Positions 35,128 to 48,600 of a stretch of 64,000 bases of DNA are shown here, one piece after another (the stretch's first letter is position 1; the number at the start of each line of letters is the position of its first letter). Both the position numbers and the translations under genes were made by a program. The notes under the pieces are model-generated. The model worked only from the letters and a program-made list of their open reading frames with translations. It was not told where the DNA came from and did not search any database. This DNA comes from Camarhynchus parvulus (lineage: Eukaryota; Chordata; Aves; Passeriformes; Thraupidae), in the NCBI RefSeq assembly GCF_901933205.1, contig NC_044584.1, positions 12,007,001 to 12,071,000 on the forward strand, given 5' to 3'.

Positions 35128-35518
35128 TCAGATTTTTGTTCTAGAGAGGACTGCTTGGGAGGAGAGGGAATCAAGGAAAAAGGAGCATTTTCCTTCATTT
35201 TGCACAGAGCTAGTAGAAACAAGAAAAATTAGAAAGTAGCAAAGACAGAAGCAGCATCAGTTGTAGGAGGAAGGAGTGAAAGGGAAGAGGGGCAATGTTT
35301 TTAAAGCATTTTCCTCCTAGTTTGATTAACTTAAAACCAATTTAAAGCAAAAGTTGGCTCTATACAGAGCACAGGCCCAGCAGCACCTCCTTCACATCAC
35401 TTCCCATTCAGCATGGGGGGAATCACTCCCTCCCTGCTCCTTGCCAGCCACCACTTCACTTTTTCTTGTCTGCTCTCACCACTTCTGCTGTCTCCCCTCC
35501 TGTCTTTGTCTCTTCAAG

Positions 35519-35736
35519 AAGCATTCTGGAACCCAGCCCAGCTTGTTCAAGCTCCCAACACATCTTGAATTTTAATTCGCTCACATTTGAAGTCATCTAT
35601 CTCTGTTTTAAACCCAGACACAAAGAGAATCAGCCAATTTATTATTACTCAAAACCAAAACAAATCTGCAGAGAAAGCCTGGTCCGCTCTCAGCACATCA
35701 CAGCGTGTCCAGCTTGGTGCTAATACTGACTTGAAG
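35519..35736 (+). other. Candidate noncoding exon (splice-site pair)
   Basis: A long pyrimidine tract ending TCTTCAAG (AG at 35517-35518) and a consensus donor AAG|GTAAGTG (GT at 35737-35738) enclose 218 bp of unique-looking sequence. The frames inside have no recognisable protein. Strong-looking site pairs occur by chance over 60 kb, so this is only a lead for a lncRNA exon. Confidence 0.2.
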
Positions 35737-36252
35737 GTAAGTGACCTGGGGGCACAAAATTCTGCACAGGGACAGCCTGCTTTGGAAAGGTGCCCTGCAC
35801 CAGGCACCCAGGGCAGTGTGAAAGCACATCAGTTAAGAGGAAAGATGACAACAGAAGGTGTAAAAGCAGCACAACCTGTTCTCAGAGCACATTACAGCCT
35901 TATCTGGACTCCAAGGCTGCCTGGCAGGTGAGCTTGCCTGCCAGCCAATGTTGCATTTCATTCTAATTGGCATTAAAGACATTGCAATGAAACCCCTTTA
36001 TAATTCATAAAGAACAAGAAAAACAGAACTCATTTTTGTCAGTGAATGGAAAATTTACAATAATCAGTGAGGCAGGGGAGAATGGGATTCTCTGCTGAAC
36101 ATGATGATGGTTCACAAATACTTTCCATTAAATAAAAAGACATTAGAGTATGGAAAAACAAGTAAAGAATTCCAAATAAACACTGGTGGAAAAAGTAAAA
36201 GGTGCAAGAAATATTTGCCAGTGGTCACCCTGGAACTGCACATTAGCACAAA

Positions 36253-36470
36253 TCATAGAACCATAGAATCACTGGGGTTGGAAAAGACCTCCAAGATCCT
36301 TGAGTCCAGCCTTTAACAAAACACAAAACACACCAACCAAACTAGCACAGAACGCCACATGGAGCCATTCCTTGAGCCCTTCCAGGGATGGTGACCCCAC
36401 TGCCTCCCTGGGCAGCCCATTCCAGTGCTGGCCACCCTTTCATTGGAGGATCTCTCTCCTTTCTGCCTCC
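36253..36470 (-). mobile_element. CR1 LINE, 3'-end fragment
   Basis: The plus strand reads ATCATAGAACCATAGAATC, GGGGTTGGAAAAGACCTCC, then the CR1 stretch CCCTTCCAGGGATGGTGACC and CTGGGCAGCCCATTCCAGTG. This is reverse-complement CR1 3' UTR with its 3' end at the left and terminal ATAGAATC repeats intact. The right boundary is uncertain and recognisable CR1 fades after about 36,470. Confidence 0.93.
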
Positions 36471-36479
36471 TGCCTGTTG

Positions 36480-39400
36480 TGTGCGCTGCCCAGCACCTGT
36501 TTAAATGATGTGCAGTGGACACAGATTTGAACAGAAGTAATCTATAAAAGCAATTTGAATCACCACTATCAATATTATTTTAGTGTGTTAGGCTTTTAAT
36601 TCTTGTCATAATTCATTGATTGATCATCGTAATGGGTGAGAAGGCAATTCCTTTCCTATTTTCCTGCAATCCAGCAATCTTTGCCCATTGCAGCTTTCTG
36701 TCATCAATACAGAAACTGCAACTGCTTCAACTGCTGATTGCAGAGCCACATTTCATGTTCCCTTCCATGGGAATGCATTTGTAGGGATACTAACAAAAAT
36801 ACTGGATTATTTGTTGCATTTCTTTGATCTATAAATAGGACTCCTCTGTAGAGGATATTTTTACTCTGTTTGGAGCAATCTTGACACACTCATTCCGAAG
36901 TGTAACCAAGTAATTTTCATCTCATTTTGAAGTTCTGTGCCTGCAAGAAGTAACTATAACAGAGTGAAAAGTCAAATGAGAAACCTGGAGGTTCAAGTGA
37001 GGCAGAGTTTGGGAACAGGACAGAGAGCTGCTATGCTTTTCTCCTTTTTATTTATAGCTGAGACTAAAATCTCTTTCCCTTGTGTCTTTTCTGGTGGCCT
37101 GCAAGAAATGAGTTCAAAGCGGCAAAATATCTACTCAAAGCTGTTTAGTTCAAAGCCAATATGAGGTGGGGACAGTGGCAGGAGAGCCTTGCCCTGGGGC
37201 AGGATCATCCCTGGCACTGGGGTGAGTGCAGTGGTAAAATGTTTCTGTATAATGGCCTGGTCCTGCTGTTCCTGCTGCCTTCATCAGCTGCAGACCTTCA
37301 GCTTCAGATGATCTCATTCACACTTCTTCTATATAAAGAAATCTTGTGTCACCAGCACATGTTATTTTTTTTCTAGATTTGCAACTCCTATTCATAACTT
37401 GTCACTTCTATCCCTGGAAAGCTCATCTGTTTGGACAATTTGATATTAAAAACCCCCTAAAGGTTATAATTCTCAAAATAATTCCAAAATGGCAGGTGTG
37501 CACAGTGGAACACATCACCCTGGCACTTTGCCACCAACCCGATGCACAACCATGATCAAGGCACAACATTCCAGCTTTTAAAATAAGGCTACACCATAAG
37601 ACATCATTGAGTTTTGCTACCAAAAAAAAAAAAAAAAAAAACCTGTATAGCATTCAGAGGACAACAGACCAGCTCCTACATGTATTGGGTATTTATAGTT
37701 AGAGCATCTGGGAATGCAAATTGAAATGAATCAATGCCAGCAGGGATGCCTAAAAGAAATAAGTGAGAATTACAGCAATTAAGAATGTTGTCTCAAAGGA
37801 AATTAGTAGAGTCCATTAGTTACAATGCCTTAAAGGAAAATGTACCAAAATAAGAAAGAAATAAATTAAAATATCAGGAAATTAGCAGAAAAAATTGGGG
37901 TGTAGAAAAGATAATGAGCACAGTAGATATTTGCCACCCTTCTTTTATTAATAAGGAAATGAAACAAAGAAATGGTGATAGGAACTGAACCACCAGGAAT
38001 AACAGAGCAATATATTCTGCCACAAGATCAATGGCCAGCTCACTCAAGGCTTTGCTGATCTAAGTCCAATTTGTCATCAAATTCTGTAGAAACCGGTTCC
38101 ATGGAAAAGAGTGCAAAAAGAAAGTGCCAGGCTAATAGGTACAGCAAAAGTTGTATTTATGGTATAACACTGCTGGAGCGTCAAAGGGCTTTGAGGAGAA
38201 AAATATATGTTTTATACTCTGTGGATAAGTGGATTTCACTGTGCTGGGACCCTGTGCACACTGGCAGACCAACAGCTCTCATTTCAGCTGCTGAGGTGAA
38301 AATGGGACTGGCTTAGCACAGCCTATCCCAGGTGAGGGTTGTTGCAAATCCTGCCAAACCCTCTGAATTCCACACTCACTGCTCAGAGATGGCCCCTGAT
38401 GGCCTCAGTTTACTTTTGATACATGACAGAACTGACATTTTGCAAAACTTCGACAGGGAGCCTGAATGTCAAAGTGCTGGAAACAACGAGTCTCAATGCA
38501 GCACATCTGCCAGCAGGAAAGTGAAACAGCAACGGCCTGTTTGAGTCTGTATGGAGCCTTGGATAAACAACACTCCACTGTCTGCTGCTTGTGGACTTCC
38601 AATTCCCATTCTGATGATGTGTCTCAGACACCACAGGCAGGAAGAAATGGAAACACATAAATCCCAAGAACAAGATTTGAATGGAAAGACAAGAGCTGCT
38701 TGCAAAGCATAATAATTGATGCTTCTTGCTGATGGCACCATGTCATCGTGCTGGTTTCCAGGTTCATGGAGAGCATTTATGCAGCTCTGGAAAGGTGTTC
38801 CCAATTCTCTGAGTTGCAATGGTTTGCCTCTCCTCCTTCAGGCTCAGCCAGATGAATCTTGCTGATCTGGCTGGAGCAAATCACTGCTGCTTGAGTGGAT
38901 TTTAGCAGGAAGAGGTTCAGAAGTGGAAACTACAGAAACTCACGATAAAAGGGAAAGAACCATCTCCAAGCCAGACTCCCAGTTAGGATAAACTGGATTC
39001 TCCTGAGGAGCTGGGCCTGTATCTTTTCTGCCTATTTTCTTTCTGCACTGTAAAATGTCTTTTCAAATAAATGAATTTTAGTGACATTTGAGGCATTCAA
39101 TTATTTCTCTAAGTGCAAATTCTGCATTCCTTCATCTGTTAGCTCCATATATTTAGTATGGATTGAACAGCACCTGCTGACTGGATGAATCATTTGCATC
39201 CAAGCCACAAAATGGGAACTAAAGGACCTCCAGTGCTGCTGTTGAAATTGATGCTACTGATGCTGCCAATTCAACTCCTGTTGCTGGTACTAATCAACAC
39301 CTCTTTAAAATGATTACAGCATTCAGATAGGGCCATAAAAGTACCAGGTGGGATATATTTTGTACTGCTTCCTGGTTTTTCTACACTCTTCCCTATGGGA

Positions 39401-42400
39401 AAGGATTTATTGGTCCCATCAATCCCTCTTACAGTCTTTAGCACGAGAAGGAGATGTCACAGAGTTTTAATGTCTCATATATTTCCTCAATTACACGATC
39501 ATTATAACCAGTTTGGCACAAAATACTGTTTTCATTAAACTCGGTATTTAAGGCAAAAAGTAGCATTTGTTAACTTAGCTGCAGATTAATGTAAATTTAT
39601 ATTCATGGATGAAACAAATGATGTTCATTGTTTATTTAAAAGTCTTCTAAACTACATTTACATGAGAACTTTATCTAAAACTGCGCAACTTTGTTCTCCA
39701 GCAAAAGCTGGCACAGTGAATGCAAGCCAGTAAATCTGAACCTGCTGAATCCAGCTCCACTGCATGTCAGGAAGCTTGATAAAAGATTTTTTTTTTAAAG
39801 GAGATCTCATATGAACTAAAGAATGGCTCAGAACAAGAGAGTCCCTTGGGTCTGGGGCATTTTCCAATCCTTTTTGAAGTCCCATCTGAAGTACCTCAAT
39901 TGTCTCTGGTATCCCCTAACACAGCCCCTGGGGCTCACAAGACCATGGGGGGTTTTCCCTGTTGCCATCAGTCTGATGTCAGTCACTGATGGGAGCCTGG
40001 TGCTCTCTCCTTGTGAGCAGCTGGGCCACAGAGCTGTGCAACAGCCTGGCAGGCAGCAGGGTAAGGACTGCCAAAGCTTTCCACCCCTGCTGTGGGAGGC
40101 AGGGAGAAACTGCAGCCAGGACTCTCCCACTGCTGTCATGGCATGGGGTCTCTCTCCAGGGACAGACCCCTGGAGGGTCACTGACACTGCTCAGTGCCAC
40201 CTCAGTTCCAGCACACACTGCACGTGCTGCCTGGGGCACTGGAATTGCTGCTGAGCCATAGGACCAAGCTCAGAAAAAGCAAATATAGGTCCTTCTGCTG
40301 GAGGTTATTTGCCAGAGTCAGGCAGGAAAGAGGAAAGAAAAATAGACCAAATAATCCAGCTAAGTGATTACACACTAAGTCATTGCCAGCTCCCTGATGC
40401 AGACTTCAGGGAACTTCAGTACATTTGGAAAGTTCATGAGTCTGGCTTTGGTTCTCTAACAATCAACTGTGAGTTTAAATTGTTCATTATCTTTAATTAA
40501 GGAGGGAAGAATGACTTTCTCCTTCACCAGTGTATTTCCCCAGTGCTGCTTTGGCCTTTCAGCTTCACAATGTAAAACACACAAACTTGGTGAAAAGGAC
40601 AAGCAAGGTTTCTATCTGTGCTCTCTTTTTGCTTTTCCAAAGTTCAGTGAGCTAACACCATTCTCACTAATTGATTCTGAATTTTAGCAATAGCTTTAAT
40701 ACAAAATTGCATTGAGAAATTGTAGTCCAGCTCTAAAACCAGTTCAGAATATTTACCAAAGAATACTTGCCCTAGAGAAGCATGAAGAAAATAAATCAGA
40801 GCTTATTTTTCCATAAAACATTATGATTGGCCCCAGGATGAATATATTATAGTTATAGCCACTATAGACTTTCACAGAGATTCCTGTATAAGAGGTTCAA
40901 ATAGTTCTATAAAGTTTTACATAGGACCTATTGCTTCTTGCCCTTGATACTTTCTCCATCCCCTTCAATATCCCTCAGGGCTGTCTGTACCTCTGCAAAG
41001 TCTCTAGACCCTAACCAGATGTCCAGTCACTGTCTCCTAACAATGCCACCCTCCAGTTTCTCCCAGCTGCTCCATCCCTGCATTCCCTCATCCCCACCAC
41101 AGCATCCTGGTCTCCTTCATGTCTCCTTCCCCTGCTCCTATGTCCACATTTGCTTTTTGCACAATTTCCCATGGCTTTGTGCTGACCTCCCACTTTCCTG
41201 CTTTGGCCCTGCCATCCCAGCATCCCAGGAAACACACACAGGTCAGCAAACACACAATTACAAGGAAGGCAGTGTGGGCCAAGTTTCCTTTAATCAACAC
41301 TGGGAGTGTTAAAGGAGGCTTAGGCCAGTCCCACACACAGTCAAGAAAACCCAGATAGCTGGAAAATGATGCCTCAGACCACAGGCGCCTCACCTTTGCC
41401 ACAGCTCAGAATTCAGGCACGAAATTCTCCCCTGCATTGTGCTTCTCCCCTGAGCAGCTCACATAATGAGGGACATGAACCAGGAAGAAGGTGCTGCTCA
41501 GGGTGCTAATCAGCATCCCTGTGCAGCAGTCCCTGATGTGCTCCTGTAAACACAAGGCAGGCACGTGCTGAATGCACAATAATGGGACAGAATTAAGAGA
41601 AGCCTAATCTCCAATTCAGCAAAAATCCTCCGCTCATATGTGCACACTCTGCTTTTCACTCCCTGACATCCAGCTAATATTTCTAAGATCTCCATATTGA
41701 CTGTTTTTATTTCTTTTTGATAGCAAATTTTCTTCCAGTAGCAATACAGCTAATGGATAGGAAAGATTATTTTCTGAGTATTTGGGATAATGCAGCTTTT
41801 CAGCTATTATGAAGCCATATTGTTTTATAGATTCACTGTCTCAGTCTTTCCTTTATGTCCCTTGAATCTGTGTGTGCAGCATCCTAGAGCAGCACAGCAC
41901 ACAAGCTCTCTACCAAACACAGGAAAATCATCACCATGGGAAAATAGCTGGAATAATCTCCTTAAAACTTTTTAATTATGTCTTATACTTACTATAGTTT
42001 TGAAGGCTTTGTCTGAAAACTTTGGGAACTGCTGCAGAGATTGAACTGAAATGTATTAAATATGCAAGAAAGTACTAATGTAACAGAAGTTTGAATGACT
42101 AAAGTTATAACGTCAAAAAAATGTCATGAAAAGAATGTTAAATTTCAAAAACAAGAAGCAGTGTGTAATACATTTGACACAACAATCCAGCACAGTTCCA
42201 CATCCAGTAATAGCAATGTTTAATGCAGTCTGAGACATTTAAATAAAGTCTACATAATAAAAATTGAACAGAACTAGAAAGCATGAAAATGACACATCCA
42301 AATTCCCTGAGCTGTTTCAAAGTCTCCAGAAGGAACTTTAGGGAATGTCAAACTTTGTTTAAAATCTTTTCCTTACTACAGTCTGTTTCTGAAAGTTTTT

Positions 42401-44265
42401 CACCACGGTTGCTGTCCGGGGTGAAAGCAGTGGGAGAAGCTGATAGAACACTTCAGTAAGGAAGGGCACAGATCAAACTGGTGAAGGGGAGATGCCATAT
42501 TCCCAATTTGCTCTTGGGGAAACCTCAGTGATGTGTGTGTGTGTCACTGAATGCCCTCAAGTGAACATCTGAACTCCAGCTGACAGAGCTATGGAAGGAG
42601 TGGAAACAAATTCTTGACCTGCTGAGCTGGAGAAGGATGGAACATCTCCAACCAGGTTTTGAGCAGTTTCAAATAAGCACCCCATTAGGCACCACTGCCA
42701 TTTTGAACACCCTGAGATAAAATATGCCAATTGCTTCTGGTGCCTGGCTGTGTTGGAACTCGGGGGTGAGCATGGGCGGGACTGAGAGTTTCTACCAAGC
42801 CTTTTCTCCTAGAGCTGAAAAGCTTTGCCTGAGTCCCACTCTGCACATCAATTTCTCAGCAAGAGAAGTCTCCTGAACTACTTCTCCCAAAGCAGACAGC
42901 ACCTGGCAAGCAGAGACCCAAGCAGCTGTGTCCTCTGCCCTGCCCCAAGGAGCAGTGGCAGTGCCCTGTTTCTGTAGGAGGCTGCCCACAGAGGGCAAAG
43001 ATGCTCACAAACCTTCCTGCACAAATCCCACGAGAGGCACTGGCTGTTCTGTGCCACCTGCAGAACCAAACATGTCCATGAGGTCCTTGTGAGAAGTCTG
43101 CACTAGGGCAGGGTGCCCAGGGTGTGCTCCCACAATCATCCCCTTCCTTCCTCCCCCGTGGATTGAAGCTCAGTGCTCACAGCAGGAGTTACAGGTTAAG
43201 CAACATCTGTTTAGCAATGTCACGTGCAGCAAGGGCTGATGTGGGAGCACAGGAGGGGCAGCATTTTAAATGTTATCTACCCTGCCTGTCTGTTGCCAAG
43301 AAGCTTTGAAATGGTTCCTTTGCCCCCAGCTCCTGTTCATCCCTGCCTGTTTCCTGACACCTGCACTGCTGCTCTGCCCCTCTGCAGGAGCACAGAGCGC
43401 CCAGGCACTGCCTGCAGCAGCACCTGAGCTCCTGCCAGCAAAGGTTACTCACATCTGCCAGCTAGGGAGACTCCCCAAATGAAGGGAAATAGGGCTCTCA
43501 ATCAGACACAGAAAACATGGTGGCAGCCTCAGGCTTTTGGATATTTTCACAGAGAGTCAGGCAAAACAGAAAAAAATTGTTTTTTCTCAAGTCTATCTCA
43601 GGTCCTCAGAAATAATTTCCTATCTCAGCAGTCCTGGGCAGTCAGAGCAGGAGACAGCAGTGCCCACTATCTTTCCAAACAAATGGTGTGTTATCCTTCC
43701 CTGTCTTTACCTGACATCAGAAAAATCAGCTCCATTAACACAAGGTTACTCTTTGGAAATTTTTCGTCTTGATTATTCCATTTATGTAATTTATTTTGGT
43801 CCTCTGATTCCTATTAGTGGGATCAATATTAATTTAAATCACAAGGCATTTTCTCCTGCTTCATTCATGCAGATCAGGCACACTGCATTTCCCCTGCTTG
43901 TATTGCTGACAAATTAACCTCAGCTGAGATTACCAAGATCAAGGGAGAAGAATGACTGCAAACAGTTTCTCCACTCTGTTTTAGGCAGGGATCAAATGGT
44001 TAGCCCGCAGGTAAACTTCTGCAGAATTCCATACATCAGACTTGGGGAAAAGGGTAGAATAAAACTGGTCAATACCTGAGAAAACCAGATCACACTTAAG
44101 ATAACACCTTCCTCCATAAAAAGTGCCCAAATGCTGCAGCAGTCATCCTGTGGGCAGTGATGAAGGATTTGGTGTGGAGACAAGGTGGGACTGGGTGTAG
44201 AAGGGGGCACAAGCTGAGATAACAGAACTTTACCTTCCAGACAGGTAGTAATTTAGATAGGAGGG
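36480..44265. other. Intergenic; no gene recognised
   Basis: Mostly unique-looking sequence. An A21 run lies at 37622-37642. A cluster of overlapping frames near 39.8-40.26 kb (up to 143 codons, both strands) lies in locally GC-richer DNA and has no recognisable domain. Confidence 0.6.
37622..37642. repeat. A21 homopolymer
   Basis: A run of 21 A without an upstream AATAAA or recognisable retrocopy. It could be the tail of a degraded retroposon, but nothing supports that. Confidence 0.85.
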
Positions 44266-44269
44266 TAGA

Positions 44270-44441
44270 AAATCATGGATTCATAGGATGGTTTGGGTTG
44301 GAAGGGACCTGAAAGCCCATCTTATTCCACCCCCTGCCATGGGCAGGGACACCTTCCACTGTCCCAAGCTACTCCAAGCCCTGTCCAGCCTGGCCTTGGA
44401 CACTTCCAGGGAGGGGACAGCCACAGCTGCTCTGGGCAATG
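44270..44441 (-). mobile_element. CR1 LINE, 3'-end fragment
   Basis: The plus strand shows ATCATGGATTCATAGGATGG, GGGTTGGAAGGGACCTGAAA, CCCTGCCATGGGCAGGGACA, CAGCCTGGCCTTGGACAC and CAGCTGCTCTGGGCAA, in the order of reverse-complement CR1 3' UTR. It is 5'-truncated with its 3' end at the left. Confidence 0.94.
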
Positions 44442-45545
44442 TAAGTCCTTGCAAACCAAGAGGCAGCACAGTGAATCACCTGTGTGGAAGTAGGGAGTAA
44501 ATACCACATGACCAGCAATGCAAAAGGCAGAGAGTGAGACTGAAATAGCAGTGGAGGACTCTGGACAGCCTTAGGACACTGCTCTGAGCAGGTGTGGCTG
44601 TTCAGGATGTGGCTACTGAGGCAGCCAAGGCTGATGGCCAGTGCTGATGGCTGATTGCCAACAGCTGATGGGTCCTTAGCAGGTGGCCTGTGCTGGGTCA
44701 CTGAGCTGAGTGTAAGCAATGAGTTAAAGTCCAGATAAATGTGATAAAGGGTCAAAGACCAAACTATTCACTCACTGTAATGTGTGCAGCTCTGGGACCA
44801 CACCACCTCTGGCAGGTACCCTGGGGATCCAGAGAGATCCACCTGTGAGCTCAGATCTATGCTTTCACAAAAAACCTGACCCAATCCAGAAAGACCTGTT
44901 TTTCAGTTTATTTAAAATTCACTGTTTGAGAGAATTTCTGGATGTAAGAATTGAATAATTCACATTTTTCAGGAGTTTCAGATTTCAAGTAGGTCTTTTT
45001 AGGGAAGAAATGCACTGAGCAGGAATATGTTTTATCTGCAGTTATTTCGAAGGTATAATGAAGATGATACAGCAACTGCCACCTACTCAAAAAATGTCTC
45101 TGCCACAATGTCTCCAACAAGCCTGTGCCAGCCATGGTGGGAAGCTGCTCTCACACGTGGGCAGGCACCTGGGAGTGGAGCTGCTGCTGCCAGCACAGCA
45201 CCCACAGCCTCAGCCAAGCCTCTCCTCACCACTGACATACATTTCATGCAGAAAAATGATCTCTGAATCCTACTGTGACACAAGCAGTTAGCAGCATTGT
45301 TAATGCAAGTATTAATATTGTTAACTAGTGCAGTGTCTGTGATGAATGATCACTGCAGCCCAGAGCTGAGCCCTTCTGAGCAGCAGGGTTTGCCCTTGGC
45401 CAGCAGTGGCAGGGCCCCTGCAGCTGACACTGGAGCACAAACGAGCTCCACAGCTCAGCAGCTCCAGCCTTAGTCACTGATTCCACTTTTTCTTGGCAGA
45501 CTCAGCTGTGCCAATGACTTCCACTGCCAGATCTAAGTTGGTTTT

Positions 45546-45672
45546 CACAGAATCACAGAATTAACCAGGTTAGAAAAGACCTTTGAGATCATTTGATCCA
45601 ACCTATGACCTAACACCACCTTATCAACAAGACCACAGCACTGAGTGCCACATGCAGTCTTTTCTTAAACAT
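45546..45672 (-). mobile_element. CR1 LINE, 3'-end fragment
   Basis: The plus strand reads CACAGAATCACAGAATTAAC, GGTTAGAAAAGACCTTTGAG, CCAACCTATGACCTAACACC and TGAGTGCCACATGCAGTC. These are known from an avian CR1 subfamily whose 3' UTR carries the 'ctatgacctaacacc' stretch. The orientation is minus with the 3' end at the left, and the homology stops near 45,672. Confidence 0.93.
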
Positions 45673-45679
45673 TCTTCCT

Positions 45680-48600
45680 CAGGTTTCATAACTATAGTGC
45701 AACTATTTCCAGCCACGTACCATTTCAATGAATTCCTTGGCATTTCTTGCATCAGAATTAAATTGTCTTTGCTCAGCTCCAGGCTCTCTGATAAACTTCC
45801 CACCACTTTGTAAATCTGGCCTTTTATTTTCTTCTTTTTCCCCCTAAGAGTGGGGTTTCTTTATTAATCTGAGAGGAATGAAGATGCTAAGACACTGAAC
45901 CAACAACTGCTTTGCTATTCTAGACTCAGTCTTGTAAGCAATGAGGGCATGATAGCTGTGACTTTGAACAATAAATTGGTATTGAGTAGGAAGAAGGCGA
46001 TTCTGTTTAAATTAAATGGAAAGATAATCAAAACCAAACCTGAAGGACAAACTTTGCTATATTAAAGAACCTAGAAACCATCTGGGCCAGCCAATGTGTT
46101 CAGGGTCCATAGGTACCTGACAGCCTGGAAATTCTTGAATTCAGGATGGTGAATTTCCCAAGAGATTTTGTCAAAGTCATGGAGAGAAAAACTGGAGGGC
46201 TCTAAGTCCAGATGAATAATCTCTCCAAAAAAAACATATAAGTAAACAGAGAATGCACAAAGAATAGGGAGAAGGTACAATCAGCAGAAAAATCCCACTC
46301 AGAGGCCAGAAGATACAGAGAGGGTGAGGATATTTACAAATCAGTCTCAATTACATCTTCAAAGAGCCATAAAACCACACAGCTACAGACCCTTCAGCAA
46401 TGTAGCCATGGAGTCCTGAGACAGTGAACGACTGAAGCAGCCAAGCAGTGAAGATGAGTTATAATTACAACTCAAATACTTTAAATCAGTTTTCAATGCC
46501 TCCTCCCTTCTGTTCCTCTACATAGCTTGGAAAATCAGAGCCAGCTGAGCCATTCCCAGCAGGGCATTCACACAGTGAACACAGTAAGAAATAAAGCACA
46601 GTGGTGGCACTGGGCACAACCAGTGGTGCTGCTCTGAGACAGCCAAGCTGAGCATGGACAGGGCAGGCTGGCCCCAGGAGACACATTTGGAAGTCTTAAT
46701 TTCAGTCTAAGTAGGGGAAGGACATGTGCACAGATGACTTTTCCTGAATTATGCATTGGTGAAGTACATTTTTTAGCAATGAATGCTTTCTCTTTTAGGA
46801 CTACATCTGACTTATTTAGATAATTTTTTTCTAATACATGTTTTAGTTATAGCAAGTCATCATTCTATTGTCTGATGGGTAACCACACTAAATTGTACTA
46901 AAAATAATGCCTAAGAGAGCTATTGGGAAGAGATTTACAACAAATCAGATTTTTTCAGGGCAGTTTGTCTGCCTCATCTCAGTGAAGCTGGTGTGGTTAC
47001 CTCTACTCCTGCATTACAAAATCCAGCACAGACCCTTCCTGCCTGCCTGCAGAAGGACAGAGTGGTGCCACCTCTGCCTGGGACTGACAGAAGAGCCAGT
47101 CAGTGGTCAAGTGCTGCAAAAGGCACAGCAGAGTTCAGGGGTTTCATTGTTCTGATGCCTCCTGGAGCCATTGTGTGGGGCCAGGGACCAACTCCAAATT
47201 CTGACTGCTGGAGACTGCTTTAAAGCAGTGAAACCTGACCAAGCAGAACAAAAATTCACCTTCTGGCTATGTACTGCTGGAACATAGCATCCTAGAAAGG
47301 ATACATTTCAAATTGTGCCCATCCCTTTGTACACACCAGTGACAGCTTTGTTACCTGTAAAATAAAATACCCATTTGTCCACAGGGGCTTCTGCAGACCT
47401 CACTGCTGCCCTCAGACCTTGCAACTCCCAGATTGATTGTGGAAGTGCTCCTGGCCCTCTCCAGCACAAAGCCAGCTGTGGCTTTTTGCTTCCCATATGG
47501 ATTCAGCCAAAGCACAACTGCTGATGCTCAGAAGGCAGAGGGGTATCACAGCATGCAGAGAGATTGAACTGTGTAAGAATCTTGCTTAGACATCTATAAA
47601 TCAGTTAAGCAAAACCACCTGCCTGCCTTGCATTCAATCTCTTAAAGGATTTCTCTGACCTTCAGTCCCACAGTGAGCTCCCTGGGCAGTGGGAAGGGAG
47701 AAGCTGCATCCTGCTTGCCTTCCCTCTGCTCTCCCTTCCACTTTCCTATTCAAGAAGAAAACAAGTGAAAAAGCCTGATGCTTCAGGATTCAGCTTATGT
47801 CACCTCCTCAAAGTCGTCAATAAATCAGAAAAGAGCATAGGAAGAGAAATTGTGGCCCAGATCCATTATCACTCAGAGTTTCCAACTCTGGAGGTCTTTT
47901 CACTGCACAAAGCCAAGTGAGTGCTGCAGCAGTGACCCGACAGAGCAGCCCTTGGTGGCTCCTGTGGCTCCCTTGGCTCTTCTTCCTTTGATTCATTTTA
48001 ATGAACTATGCAGAGTCTGAAGCATAAATTTCAACCTTAATTCCTTTTTTTGGCCAATCCGGTGATCAGAATAAAATCTTGGCTTCAAATACACCCAGTG
48101 CTTTTGGAATATACCATTTATGTCTGGATCAATCACAGATTATCAAAAACTCCCTAAAGCATTATGTGTGGGGGGTTTCTTCCGCCCTTTCATTAAATAC
48201 TAAACTGCAAAAATGAGAAGCCTATATGAGCTAAGGTGACATTCTTTTATAGTAAAAAGTTCCTCACATACTCAGCTCTTTCCCTCTTAGAACCTCCCAT
48301 CATTTTTCACTATTTGTTGGGTTTTCATGACTTTATCAGGTAAGTTATATACATTTTTCTCTTACACACTGAAGGTATCTAGGAATTACATTAACTACAT
48401 TTGATATGAAAGGCTCTATTCACTCATGTGACCCACAAGGCCAAAAAATCGTAAGAACTGTGAATTAACTGTTGAAGTGGCACAGCATAATCCTGAATGA
48501 GTCCCAAGAGACACCAAAATATGGAGACCCCAGTTTTAAATCTCAGATTGTTTTTCTGAAGATTTTGCTTTTCTCTCAGTGCTGGCTGAGACTGGCTGCT

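Noticed and set aside
37540..37645. Processed pseudogene ending in the A21 run
   Set aside because: No AATAAA upstream of the A-run, no coding similarity in the preceding bases and no target-site duplication seen.
39823..40261. Cluster of 86-143 codon frames on both strands
   Set aside because: Overlapping frames with Cys/Trp/Ser-rich low-information translations. No domain, and no splice structure.
47880..47900. CR1-like GGAGGTCTTTTC
   Set aside because: The match is 12 bases and the flanks do not continue as CR1.
48331..48346. Consensus splice donor CAG|GTAAGT
   Set aside because: No convincing acceptor or exon upstream. Isolated donors are expected by chance.
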